Shown here: positions 58,401 to 63,894 of the stretch, piece after piece
Layout: every line of letters starts with the position of its first letter
How positions within the stretch are numbered: position 1 is the stretch's first letter
Assembly (NCBI RefSeq): GCF_032854445.1
Contig: NC_088299.1
Span: 14,937,608-15,001,607, forward strand
Reading direction: 5' to 3'
DNA length: 64,000 bases
Source: Liolophura sinensis
Taxonomy: Eukaryota; Mollusca; Polyplacophora; Chitonida; Chitonidae
Made by a program: the position numbers and the translations under genes
The notes under the pieces: generated by a model
Database searches by the model: none
What the model was told of the DNA's origin: nothing
Seen by the model: only the letters and a program-made list of their open reading frames with translations

Positions 58401-59742
58401 CCGGTTGTAATGAAGTTTGTCAGGTAATGGGGGACTGCCTGCTCTAATACTGACGTCTTCAGGGAAAAATTTAGCTGCTGATGCTCTGTGACTTTGTTAG
58501 AATTTGGCTCATTTCTTGATGCACTTAGCTCAGTCCCCAGGCATTGGGAAGAGCATTTATGGACCCTCTTGGTCCTATGCTCAAATTTCTCTGCTTGAGG
58601 CATATAAGTGCAGAAAACAGCCAGTGCTAGTATTATAAAAATGTATGTATCACTTTAAGAAAAGTCTGTAAGCAATGTTGTTGTGATCAGTCAACCACTG
58701 TTGTGCTCAGTCATCCAACATTGCACTCAATCACCTACTGTTGCCATCAATGACCCAGTGTTGCACTCATTCACCCAGTGTTGCTTTCAGTTACTCAGTG
58801 TTGCATTCAGGTACCCAGCATAACACTCATTCACCAAATGTCTTGTCTCAGCCACTCCCCAATTCTCAATGTTTCACTCATTAAACCAATGCATTTTCAG
58901 CCACTCACCATTTCACTCTCCCTTTCACCATGTATTGTTTGTGTTTTAGTTATCAAAGGTGGAGAGAAAAAGAACCTGGTTATTGAGAGTGTCCTAAATA
59001 GACTGCGCAACCACCAGGAGCAGACAATTCCAGCCACACAGCACAGAGACAAGAAGACATTCAACGGGGACATGTTCTTGGTATGCTAACCTGCTCCCTA
59101 TTTCCTCCTAGTTTTACAAGTCAGGCGAAAGAAGGGGAAAAGTTGTATGTGGGCAGACTGCTACCTTTAGTGCTCATTCACAGTGGCAATAAAATCAAGA
59201 AAACATAAAAGCCTCTTCACTGCTTTACACTGTCTGACCGTTATGTTATTGTGTCTTGTCTGGTTGTTACTTTTGGTTGGCTTACTCCTGGTAAACAAAG
59301 GGAAGTTAGTGGAGAAGGTGGTTATGCGTCTCAGACAGGGTCCCCTGTCAGGCATTGTCCCAGAACTTTAGTGCATTGGTTTCTCCTCACCCATAAAACT
59401 ATTCCAAGATCTGAGAAGAGTAATGTATGATCACGGCAGTCTAGGTTTTCTCTAGCCTTTGCTGATTGCCAGCCTATAAGAGAAATATGTAAGACATAAA
59501 ACATCATGGAAATAAATTAATGGCTGGTGTTTTGATGTAGTGTGATGATGTTTTTGTTTCAGAAGAAAAAGCTGAATTACCTTCAGGACAGGAAGTCCCC
59601 TTTGAGCAGCGTGACTGGGCGGGAGGGGACGGGAGGCAGGTCCCAGGATATTCTACAGAGTTTGCTGGGGGTGGAGGACTCGGCCATTGACGAGATGCTT
59701 GAGTCAGCAGATTCTGCAGCAGAGAGACTCGGAGTCAAATAA
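34347..59742 (+). CDS. RREB1: RREB1/hindsight-like C2H2 zinc-finger transcription factor (whole gene, 16 coding exons, 5' end missing)
   Basis: Nuclear DNA-binding regulator; family members act downstream of Ras/MAPK and TGF-beta signalling and in epithelial morphogenesis. Sixteen exons join with GT-AG sites and matching phases into 5333 nt, about 1777 residues, close to vertebrate RREB1 length. I see about 20 C2H2 fingers: three near residues 165-248, of which the second and third ([21 protein letters not shown]) match the N-terminal RREB1 fingers; a central group; the pair [17 protein letters not shown] / [10 protein letters not shown]; and a C-terminal set with [17 protein letters not shown] / [11 protein letters not shown]. 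Between fingers 12 and 13 lie PLDFS and PMDLS, the motif type that recruits CtBP co-repressor. A basic GQKKKR could be a nuclear signal. The first exon starts in mid-codon, so the initiator Met is not in this model. Intron 12 contains a second gene on the opposite strand. The family call is very sure; single exon edges are inferred from sequence only. Confidence 0.95.
34936..35289 (+). CDS. RREB1: RREB1 coding exon 2, acidic/Ser-Pro linker
   Basis: Acceptor CATTTACAG, donor GTAGGCCT, phase 0 at both ends (118 codons). It opens with [16 protein letters not shown], then runs through Asp/Glu/Asn-rich and Ser/Pro/Thr-rich sequence and ends with a basic GRRAKKPG. There is no finger. This matches the disordered N-terminal region that precedes the first fingers in the family. 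Confidence 0.82.
35290..35903. other. RREB1 intron 2, nearly half SINE
   Basis: The full-length SINE at 35620-35886 takes up the 3' part of this 614-base intron and ends just before the acceptor. Confidence 0.8.
35620..35886 (+). mobile_element. tRNA-derived SINE, full length, abutting the RREB1 exon 3 acceptor
   Basis: Head GGGGCCTCCGTGGC with A box TGGCTTAGTTGG and B-box-like GAGTTCAAGTCC; body GGGAAGGTCTTCCAGCAACC; 3' end CTTGAGTACGGCGTAAAAC with an AATAAATA tail. Only about 17 bases separate the tail from the splice acceptor at 35903. Confidence 0.88.
35904..36117 (+). CDS. RREB1: RREB1 coding exon 3, zinc fingers 1-2
   Basis: Acceptor GGTTTGACCAG, donor GTAAGTGA, phase 0 in and phase 1 out. 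It encodes [21 protein letters not shown] and [21 protein letters not shown]; the second is nearly the same as the N-terminal RREB1 finger of vertebrates as I recall it. The acceptor has a poor pyrimidine tract and sits only about 17 bases after the tail of a SINE, so its branch region is at or inside transposon-derived DNA. Confidence 0.93.
36327..36772 (+). CDS. RREB1: RREB1 coding exon 4, zinc finger 3 and basic linker
   Basis: Acceptor TTTTACACAG, donor GTGAGTGA. The phase-1 junction rebuilds the linker G-ERPF, followed by [21 protein letters not shown]. The rest is a Ser/Arg/Lys-rich linker ([15 protein letters not shown], then [10 protein letters not shown] and [10 protein letters not shown]), probably disordered, perhaps a nuclear-localisation or phosphorylation region. 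It ends in phase 0. Confidence 0.92.
37044..38244 (+). CDS. RREB1: RREB1 coding exon 5 (largest), zinc fingers 4-8
   Basis: Acceptor GTGTTTAAG, donor GTGAGTGT, 1201 nt, phase 0 in and phase 1 out. Fingers visible in order: [43 protein letters not shown], an atypical [42 protein letters not shown], and the first half of [15 protein letters not shown], finished by exon 6. Between them lie [15 protein letters not shown] and a long Ser/Pro/Met-rich stretch around residues 640-740. A short GGGGG run is encoded near 38140. Confidence 0.93.
38245..39101. other. RREB1 intron 5
   Basis: AT-rich. It contains three copies of an 18-base TGATGTGCGACCACTTTT-like repeat at about 38818-38872, nothing else recognised. 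Confidence 0.6.
39102..39279 (+). CDS. RREB1: RREB1 coding exon 6, zinc fingers 8(end)-10
   Basis: Acceptor CTTGTAG, donor GTAATAGT. It completes finger 8 (GHTRTH) and encodes [21 protein letters not shown] and [17 protein letters not shown], closed by VRKKH in exon 7. Phase 1 in, phase 2 out. The last 54 bases with the donor form the first unit of a 61-bp direct repeat that recurs twice in the intron. Using either downstream donor would add an immediate in-frame TAA. Confidence 0.9.
39226..39408. repeat. 61-bp x 3 direct repeat spanning the RREB1 exon 6/intron 6 boundary
   Basis: Units 39226-39286, 39287-39347 and 39348-39408. Each carries TTTGATATGTGAC, TTCACCACCAAAGCC (or variant), GACATGTCAG (or GACGTGTCAG) and the donor GTAATA. 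Unit 1 is the exon end coding for part of finger 10; units 2 and 3 are intronic with only 2-4 substitutions. Donor-like GT sites are at 39280, 39341 and 39402. Confidence 0.97.
39409..40351. other. RREB1 intron 6, remainder
   Basis: AT-rich and unique apart from the exon-derived repeat at its 5' end. A GC-richer stretch at 39720-39930 has no supported coding function. Confidence 0.55.
40352..41114 (+). CDS. RREB1: RREB1 coding exon 7, zinc fingers 11-12 and two CtBP-type motifs
   Basis: Acceptor CTTTTACAG, donor GTAAGTTA, phase 2 in and phase 0 out. Fingers [21 protein letters not shown] and [17 protein letters not shown] are followed by a Ser/Pro/Thr linker, then [10 protein letters not shown] and [10 protein letters not shown], about 40 residues apart. 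PxDLS-like motifs bind the co-repressor CtBP and occur in RREB1, ZEB and hindsight proteins. Both are followed by Lys, and TEPV/KEPV lie nearby, which could be SUMO-type sites (inference). Confidence 0.94.
41192..41429 (+). mobile_element. tRNA-derived SINE, full length, with 10-bp target duplication
   Basis: Head AGAGGCCTTTGTGG with A box GGTCTAGTGGTTAGCG; 3' half CAACAACCTGTGGATGG, GGCTCTGCCC, TTCTTCAGCATGGC and an AAATAAA tail. TACTTGCATC at 41182-41191 and 41430-41439 is the target-site duplication. Confidence 0.88.
41589..41796 (+). CDS. RREB1: RREB1 coding exon 8, zinc finger 13
   Basis: Acceptor CCTCTGCAG, donor GTATGTCA, phase 0 in and phase 1 out. It encodes [22 protein letters not shown] in a Pro/Gln and Ser/Gly setting ([10 protein letters not shown]). 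An open extension past the donor to 41927 has no finger or other recognisable content. Confidence 0.88.
41797..42823. other. RREB1 intron 8
   Basis: Very AT-rich with T runs; no repeat or gene seen. Confidence 0.6.
42824..43161 (+). CDS. RREB1: RREB1 coding exon 9, acidic linker without fingers
   Basis: Acceptor GCTTTGGCAG, donor GTACGTAC. The phase-1 junction rebuilds Gly, then [20 protein letters not shown] and onward, 338 nt, leaving in phase 0. It is rich in Ser, Glu, Lys and Asp with a [12 protein letters not shown] acidic patch. There is no domain I can name. The clean phase on both sides supports its inclusion. Confidence 0.85.
43162..43796. other. RREB1 intron 9
   Basis: AT-rich unique sequence, nothing recognised. 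Confidence 0.6.
43797..43983 (+). CDS. RREB1: RREB1 coding exon 10, zinc finger 14
   Basis: Acceptor TCCTAATTAG, donor GTAAGTCA, phase 0 in and phase 1 out. A basic GQKKKRNSY precedes [21 protein letters not shown], the most diagnostic RREB1/hindsight finger in the window. TGQKPF linker residues are split across the intron to exon 11. Confidence 0.95.
43984..44751. other. RREB1 intron 10, with a possible regulatory block
   Basis: The part at about 44270-44660 is free of repeats, richer in CpG and in GATA/TAATCC-like words (TGCTAATCC, GTCTAATCC, GGTTAATC, TTATCT). It is a weak enhancer candidate; the rest is AT-rich. Confidence 0.35.
44752..44925 (+). CDS. RREB1: RREB1 coding exon 11, zinc fingers 15-16(start)
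   Basis: Acceptor TTTTTTTTAG with a long T tract, donor GTAGGCCA, phase 1 in and phase 1 out. It encodes [29 protein letters not shown] and then [12 protein letters not shown], continued by [11 protein letters not shown] in exon 12. The split finger has 13 residues between the second Cys and first His, one more than usual, which may weaken zinc binding or reflect a real variant. Confidence 0.93.
44926..45452. other. RREB1 intron 11
   Basis: AT-rich unique sequence, nothing recognised. Confidence 0.6.
45453..45619 (+). CDS. RREB1: RREB1 coding exon 12, end of finger 16
   Basis: Acceptor TTCATCTCTAG, donor GTAAGTCA, phase 1 in and phase 0 out. It begins [13 protein letters not shown] and goes on with an acidic, Met-rich linker ([16 protein letters not shown]). 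It is followed by the 11,647-bp intron that holds the antisense fibrinogen-domain gene. Confidence 0.88.
46318..46465. repeat. Degenerate minisatellite of ATTACAAGATACAGTTA type
   Basis: Alternating GATACAGTTACATGTATATTA and GATAAGGTTATATTA segments, about four cycles of roughly 40 bases, decaying toward the left. Confidence 0.8.
47228..47352 (-). mobile_element. tRNA-derived SINE, 3' fragment
   Basis: Reverse-strand copy: TTTATTTATTTGATTGG tail, TTTTACGCCGTACTGAAG, CGACGGCGACC, GGTGGGTGGAAACCGGGC. The body ends near 47352. Confidence 0.8.
47706..47866. repeat. 40-bp tandem array, about 4 units
   Basis: CCCGAAAATCTGGCTTCAG recurs at 47708, 47748, 47788 and 47828 without change: recent expansion. 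Confidence 0.96.
49010..49370. repeat. Diverged short minisatellite (TCCATCTGTCCAATCACAT type)
   Basis: Words CCATCTGTCC, CCAATCACAT and CTCCATCTG recur irregularly at about 20-35 base spacing; clearly repetitive but old. Confidence 0.8.
49990..50470. repeat. Diverged minisatellite (GACTGGACTGGTTACAT type)
   Basis: CTGACTGGACTGGTTACAT-like units with ATTATCAAC recur about eight times at 40-60 base spacing with many changes. Confidence 0.8.
50880..51110. repeat. Diverged minisatellite (AGCAACCTCTGCGTAGT type)
   Basis: AGCAACCTCTGCGT(A/T)GT ... GACTGTAT units, five or six copies at about 33-37 bases. Confidence 0.85.
51280..51845. repeat. 31-to-29-bp tandem array with a left-to-right variant gradient
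   Basis: About 19 units. Left units read ACCACATTGTTACGTGTCC, middle units CCAGTTTGTTACATCTCC, then a 2-base shorter CCAGTTTGTTACATTATC form, and right units TCAGATTATTACATTATC. The period is 31 bases at left and 29 at right. Confidence 0.95.
52665..53104 (-). CDS. Fibrinogen-domain gene exon 4: C-terminal half and stop
   Basis: Acceptor TATTACCCAG (- strand); the Gly of YWLG is completed, then [20 protein letters not shown] and on to the calcium-type loop [27 protein letters not shown] and KMKLKPT, with TGA at 52665-52667. All four Cys expected in the domain are present. No AATAAA was seen on this strand in the 300 bases past the stop, so the 3' end is not fixed. Confidence 0.93.
52665..56931 (-). 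CDS. Angiopoietin-like secreted fibrinogen-domain protein (whole gene, 4 coding exons), nested antisense in RREB1 intron 12
   Basis: Predicted secreted glycoprotein of 377 residues, with exons 56931-56668, 55940-55721, 53719-53510 and 53104-52665 in consistent phases. Order of parts: signal peptide ([19 protein letters not shown]); a Cys segment with CTYAF and GEC, like the N-terminal CxYxF motif of angiopoietins; a coiled coil (exon 2, [19 protein letters not shown]); and a complete C-terminal fibrinogen-related domain of about 216 residues with [24 protein letters not shown], the calcium-type loop [30 protein letters not shown] and a final KMKLKP. N-glycosylation sequons NSS and NET are present. 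The family includes angiopoietins, ficolins and molluscan FREPs, acting as ligands or pattern-recognition lectins outside the cell. Which of these it is cannot be decided here. The start is set by the signal peptide; the upstream GTG is not needed. Confidence 0.92.
53510..53719 (-). CDS. Fibrinogen-domain gene exon 3: N-terminal half of the fibrinogen domain
   Basis: Acceptor GTCTACAG, donor GTTAGTTC (- strand), phase 1 at both ends. It encodes [39 protein letters not shown] and SAEYWLG, the typical start of a fibrinogen-related domain. Its first bases and acceptor are the seed of a 54-bp tandem repeat that runs into the upstream intron. Confidence 0.93.
53701..54000. repeat. 54-bp tandem array seeded by the exon 3 acceptor of the nested gene
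   Basis: Unit 1 (53701-53759, 59 bases) contains the first coding bases and acceptor of exon 3. Units at 53760, 53814, 53868 and 53922 are 54 bases, and a partial at 53976 ends near 54000. All share TCCTGGCAGTC and TATGGC; the intronic copies have lost the acceptor CAG. The long open frames here are due to the multiple-of-3 period. Confidence 0.96.
54430..55030. promoter_or_regulatory. CpG-clustered, repeat-free block with paired TTAATCCC sites: candidate enhancer
   Basis: TTAATCCC at 54447-54454 and again at 54468-54475, 21 bases apart (two helical turns), fits a K50 (Otx/Pitx-type) homeodomain pair. Many CpG follow to about 55020, unlike neighbouring DNA. It lies in the intron of the nested gene and in RREB1 intron 12, so it could serve either. 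Inferred. Confidence 0.35.
55721..55940 (-). CDS. Fibrinogen-domain gene exon 2: coiled coil
   Basis: Acceptor GTTTTCCAG and donor GTAAGATTC on the - strand; phase 0 in, phase 1 out. It reads [19 protein letters not shown] and on through [20 protein letters not shown], with heptad-like hydrophobics, and ends in [11 protein letters not shown]. The coiled coil probably drives oligomerisation; the single Cys could form an inter-chain disulphide. Confidence 0.87.
56162..56429 (+). mobile_element. tRNA-derived SINE, full length, with 12-bp target duplication
   Basis: Best copy in the window: GGGGCCTCTGTGGC head, A box TGGCTCAGTTGG, B-box-like GAGTTCAAGTC, body GTGGGAAGGTCTGCCAGC, end TTGAGTACGGCGTAAAAC and an AAATAAATAAATA tail. 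AAGTAGAAAATT (56149-56160) and AAGTAGAAAGTT (56430-56441) flank it. It sits in intron 1 of the nested gene. Confidence 0.93.
56668..56931 (-). CDS. Fibrinogen-domain gene exon 1: signal peptide and Cys segment
   Basis: ATG at 56929-56931 is followed at once by a second ATG; the hydrophobic leader [19 protein letters not shown] has a good cleavage site after VTA. The exon runs 88 codons to donor GTAAGTTGC (- strand), phase 0. The segment [12 protein letters not shown] ... GEC resembles the angiopoietin N-terminal Cys motif, and NSS is a glycosylation sequon. A strong pyrimidine tract plus CAG ends at 57005 on this strand, so a spliced 5' UTR exon is possible. Confidence 0.88.
57005..57266 (-). 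promoter_or_regulatory. Probable 5' region/promoter of the nested fibrinogen-domain gene
   Basis: Only 335 bases separate its ATG from RREB1 exon 13 on the opposite strand. On the - strand a long pyrimidine tract ends in TTGCAG at 57010-57005, which reads as a splice acceptor, so transcription may start further right, even across RREB1 exon 13. No TATA box was recognised. Confidence 0.35.
57267..57819 (+). CDS. RREB1: RREB1 coding exon 13, zinc fingers 17-19
   Basis: Acceptor TTACTTGCAG, donor GTAAATTT, phase 0 in and phase 1 out. After [20 protein letters not shown] come [43 protein letters not shown], an acidic spacer, and [21 protein letters not shown]. The last is the hallmark C-terminal RREB1 finger. 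The exon starts only 263 bases from the 5' edge proposed for the nested antisense gene. Confidence 0.94.
57820..58217. other. RREB1 intron 13
   Basis: Unique AT-rich sequence, nothing recognised. Confidence 0.6.
58218..58361 (+). CDS. RREB1: RREB1 coding exon 14, zinc finger 20
   Basis: Acceptor GTGTTTGCAG, donor GTAATTAT, phase 1 in and phase 1 out. The TGEKPFEC linker is completed and [21 protein letters not shown] follows, then an acidic Ser/Asp tail ([13 protein letters not shown]). This is the last finger of the protein. Confidence 0.93.
58362..58949. other. RREB1 intron 14 with diverged minisatellite
   Basis: From about 58685 to 58925 there are CACCCAGTGTTGCACTCA-type units at about 25-base spacing with many changes. 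The rest is unique. Confidence 0.75.
58950..59080 (+). CDS. RREB1: RREB1 coding exon 15
   Basis: Acceptor GTGTTTTAG, donor GTATGCTA, phase 1 in and phase 0 out. It encodes [20 protein letters not shown] and a polar stretch ending [11 protein letters not shown]. There is no finger. Exon status rests on splice sites and phase. Confidence 0.82.
59081..59562. other. RREB1 intron 15
   Basis: Unique sequence, nothing recognised. Confidence 0.6.
59563..59742 (+). CDS. RREB1: RREB1 terminal coding exon 16 with stop codon
   Basis: Acceptor TTTGTTTCAG, phase 0. It encodes [16 protein letters not shown] and ends [19 protein letters not shown] with AERLGVK before TAA at 59740-59742. The amphipathic LLGVE ... 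LGVK tail resembles the conserved extreme C terminus of the family as I remember it. The stop sits at the start of a 24-bp tandem repeat that stays open in the same frame for 84 codons. Confidence 0.9.
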   Translation, partial: KKKLNYLQDRKSPLSSVTGREGTGGRSQDILQSLLGVEDSAIDEMLESADSAAERLGVK

Positions 59743-60040
59743 TGCAGCACAGAAAGAGTGCAAATGGTCAAGAGAAAGGGTCAGATAATGCAGCAAAGAA
59801 AAGGTCAAATAGTGCAGCACAGAAAGAGTGAAAATGGTCAAGAGAAAGGGTCAGATAATGCAGCAAAGAAAACGTCAAATAATGCAGCAAAGAAAAGGTC
59901 AAATAATGCAGCAAAGAAAAGGTCAAATTATGCAGCAAAGAAAAGGTCAAATAATGTAGCAAAGAAAAGGTTGAATAATGAGGTACGGAAAGAGTAAAAT
60001 GCAGAAGAGAAACGGTCCAATAATGCAGCAGAGAAAGAGT
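59735..60040. repeat. 24-bp tandem array starting at the RREB1 stop codon
   Basis: Unit GTCAAATAATGCAGCAAAG plus AAAAG, period 24 in the central part (59870-59985), with longer, older units on both sides. The first copy includes the stop (GTCAAATAATGCAGCACAG), and the last codons (GCAGCAGAGAGACTCGGAGT) look like a half-unit. In the RREB1 frame it reads NNAAKKRS repeats up to a TAA at 59995-59997. Confidence 0.93.
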
Positions 60041-60371
60041 GGTGGATTGAAATATAAGATTGACTGACTTGATATTTAGCCTGGCCAAGTAGAATGATGG
60101 ATAGTGCTGATGTTCAGCTATAGTTTCAGAAGCATCAAACAAGCATGTTTAATATTGTCAGACTAATTTAGTAGAGACTGATTCAAAAGTCTGTTTGTTC
60201 AGCGAAACTGCCAGGGTTAGGAGAGAAGAGACCTGTGTATCGATCTGAGACTGGTTGAGTTACAAGACACTGGTGTAAAATAGGAGGTGTAACATGGGAT
60301 TAGACAGTTCGAACAAACAGTGGTATCTCACCAGTATCAGAGGCAATGTTTATACAGTGTTTTATAGTCTG

Positions 60372-60478
60372 GCTAACCTGCGAATGGTCGTGGGCCCGTT
60401 TTCCTCCCACCATAATGCTGGCCGCCGTGGTATAAGTGAGTATATGCTTGAGTAAAGCGTAAAACACCAATCAGACTA
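60372..60478 (+). mobile_element. tRNA-derived SINE, 3' fragment
   Basis: AACCTGCGAATGGTCGTGGG, CCACCATAATGCTGGCCGCC, CTTGAGTAAAGCGTAAAAC; no clear A-rich tail or head. Confidence 0.78.
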
Positions 60479-62519
60479 GATATAGTCAGGCTGGAGTGAA
60501 TGTTTGGTTCCTTATGCTAAGGCATGACAGATTATGGAAGTTAGGGACATAAAGTTAGAGTGGAAGCGTGTGGGAGTTGCTGGAATATGAAGAATTTATT
60601 CAGATTATGATGTAAAAGTGGTAGATTCTCTGTTATCATCGTGTGGTCGCCATCCTTTCGCCGTGGATTGTATGAAGTCTGCACATGAAAACTTTTTTTG
60701 TAATATTGCACAAAGAAGTCTATCATGAATCCTCTCTCAGGCACCAAAGACAACAATACAGAATATGCAAATTCTCTATAGATCTACTTTGATTCACACA
60801 GTAGCATTGTGGTCATTATATCTTCAGAAATGTTTTTTTTGTCTTCACTAATAGCTATTTTTGTATGTAAACTCACTTGGATTTTGTCCTCACATTCCAA
60901 AGTAATCTATGCATAATTTATGTGATAAATTAAAAAAGTTTTTGAGGCTAGTTATTAGAAAACAATGCACATGTTAGTGATGCGACTAAGATGGTGTGGG
61001 TGTGAACCAAAGATGACAACTGATTTCCCTGATATCCCAAGAGTATACAACATTTGTTGGTTTTCAGTTATGTGATATCATCATGTCTTATGCAAAAAAA
61101 TTTTACTATGTTGCTGTCTCCGAAGTGAAAATTGAAATATGGATATGTGATTTTCTTATTTACAAGGTATGCATACATATACAAAGGATTTTGAAATAAT
61201 TTTAGTTGGCTTTTGTATACATTTAGCGAGTTGATTAGCTTTAATGTGAAGTCTTCGGAGCTATATTGTAATGTTTTGTACATGTACATATTGGTTACAT
61301 TATTTAGAGTGTTTGAAAGACGTTTAAGCAGATTGAAAACTGTCTTACATGTGGTTAACCCCTGTGGAAGGATGACCAGAATATGACAGGTTTAATTCTG
61401 ATTTGTTTTCGGAGATCCCTATCAAATGAGGTATGTAGGAGATGCATATTTATAGAATTTCTTCTATGCTTTTCAATTCAACTTCCAAGATGTTGGTTGG
61501 AAAACTTGTACATAATTGTTTGTGTAGACATGGTTTGATGTTTCAACAGTATTGCATCATCAGCAATCAGGGCTTTCCCAGGTATGAGCTGATTGTTGTC
61601 AAGCACTAAATTTAAGATGCAGACTTCTATCAACACATCACAGTGTTTTATTATATGTCATTCTCAGAGTTGTAAATATTCATTTGGTTTTTTTACTTGT
61701 TGGAAATTGGAATAGGCATATTTTTAATATATTTTTCTATCAGGCTGATAAACCAATGACAAAATCTTAATAAGAACCTAAAGCTGATTGGCTGTGATTA
61801 ACATGTTTTCATTGGTCAAGGAGAGGAAATAATGGATTGGATATGCTAATTAGAGGTTTCAATATCGAAAGTGTGAATCTGATTCGTCTATAGTCACTTT
61901 ACACCATAGGAAGTGCTAATAAAGTAAGCAAATTGTACACATTATTTTTGTTGTATATAGAAAGCTTCATCGTTGTACTGTTTAACTTATTACCATGTGT
62001 TTCTTTTGATATACATTTGTGTGAGAGATGTTAACTTTAGAAGGCACATATTTGCCGTTTGGAGAAAATACTATTTAGTTTAAACTTCTCCTCTCTCCCA
62101 ACTTTAACTGTACATAAAACCCTGGACTGTCTGGATCTGTTTGACCATTCAATCACAACCAACTGCTGTACTTTGGTTCTGCAGACTTGTATGGTTAACT
62201 TTTGCTCCTTTGTATCATTTTTCATATTTTCTAATGTGATGTGTATTTATGGAAAACATGTGTCTCTACCCAGAATAATTTACCTCCTGCTGTAATAGAC
62301 GCTTTATGTTTGTAGCCAATGAGTGATTAGAAATTGTTGCCAGTTGTTCTGGCTTCAAAATGTGATTATCATGCAGTATATAACGATTACATTTCAGTAT
62401 AAGCACTATTTACATATCAGTATATCAATCGATACATAGTTATGTGTTGATATCATCGCTACCTCTTCAGAGACATTTTACTCCGGTCCACGAATCACGT
62501 AGTATAGATTTTTTGGCCT

Positions 62520-62760
62520 TCAAACCAAGCAGTGGTTTGTATGTATAGACATTGTTGGCTTTCAAACGAAGCAGTTGCCTGTTTGTATAGACATTGTTGG
62601 CTTTCAAACCAAGCAGTGGCCTTTATGTTTGGGCACTGTTGGCTTTCAAACCAAGCTGTGGCGGAATCAAGCAGTAGAGTTCAGTTTACTTGAAAATCAA
62701 GCAATTCATGAATACCACGTGTGTTGGCTTGCAAATCAAGCAGTGCCTTTCATGTGTCGT
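62520..62760. repeat. Diverged minisatellite (GGCTTTCAAACCAAGCAGTGG type)
   Basis: Five or six units of about 45-55 bases share CAAACCAAGCAGTGG and GACATTGTTGGCTTTC. It may lie in the 3' UTR if the distal poly(A) site is used. Confidence 0.85.
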
Positions 62761-63683
62761 CACTTAGGGACTACAGGTCTCAAATTTGTAATTTGTCTGA
62801 ATGACCATTTATTTGTAATTGTGCTGGATACGCAGCCATTGTTATTGGGTGGACTGATTTGAGGCTAGATGAGATAATTGCAGGTAGGGCCACAACCTCA
62901 ATTATTAATGAAGTTCATCTTTCTAGAACGGTTTGAATGTACACAGCGTCATATTATTATTATTATCCAGCGCTTTATTGTTTCCATGGAAAACTTGGGT
63001 GTAAATGTTTTGCTACTGGTATTGAGCTGGACAGATCTTGATGCTGCACTATAGAATTATATGTTTATTTTTGCATCCTGTGTTTGGCAAATTTAGTCGT
63101 AAACGTTTTAAATAGAAAGAGAAGAGAAAGGTAGAGTACTTCAGTTTGTTTTCAAATAGACATATACAACTGAGAAGCATATTAATCTTTCATACATAGT
63201 TTATACAATTTTTTTTCATGTCGAATGATAACACTATGAATAATAGGTTTACAAGAAAGATTCGGAAAATTTATATTTCTATAATGTACTTAATTATGAA
63301 TGATATATATTGTGGATGAAGTTTTGTTCCAAATCTTATTTGTGAATTTGTTTTATTTTTCTGCATAATATTACATAAAAGAAAGGCTGATATGATTTGG
63401 TTTGTTCTCTATGGTTTCTTTTTTTTGGTGTATAGCTATAGTTGAGTATTTACTCGAAACGAAGGATATAGTATTATAACTTGTGAATGTGTGCATTTCA
63501 TTTTCCATTTGTATGTAATGTGCGTACGTGTTTGTAGTGTGTTTTCCATTTCTCGTCAATCACTGCTGATGAATGTTGTGTTTTATATAAGTACAGCTTT
63601 TTGAACTGGCTGGATTAGACCAATAAAAATATCACAGGCCTTTTAGATGCTTGTAATTACAGAATTTTCAGAGTCTCTGCTTA

Positions 63684-63894
63684 TACAGGGTGTCCCAGAA
63701 GTCGCGCACCATCCTGATTTTCATTTTTTTCCTGTTTTTCAGATTTGATACTGATTTTAAATTTTTTCCCCTCTTTCAGAGTTAATTATGACTAATAAAC
63801 TAACAGTACTAGAAAGTGGAATTGGTTTCTATGTTTGGAAGAGATGGGGCAACACACCGCTCTGGATGGTGCGTGACTTTTGGGACACCCTGTA
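63684..63894. mobile_element. 211-bp MITE of Tc1/mariner type (31-bp TIRs, TA target duplication)
   Basis: Left end TACAGGGTGTCCCAGAAGTC and right end GACTTTTGGGACACCCTGTA (- strand TACAGGGTGTCCCAAAAGTC) pair over 31 bases with two mismatches. TA at 63682-63683 and 63895-63896 flank it. There is no transposase. Confidence 0.88.

Larger units (their letters stand above)
59743..63640 (+). other. Probable RREB1 3' UTR and flank
   Basis: AT-rich, no coding frame of interest. AATAAA at 61918-61923 with GT/T-rich sequence after it, and AATAAA at 63622-63627, are poly(A) candidates. Pumilio-type TGTANATA words lie at 61283-61290, 61671-61678 and 61952-61959. A SINE fragment and a short minisatellite (62510-62760) lie within it. 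The true 3' end cannot be fixed. Confidence 0.45.
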
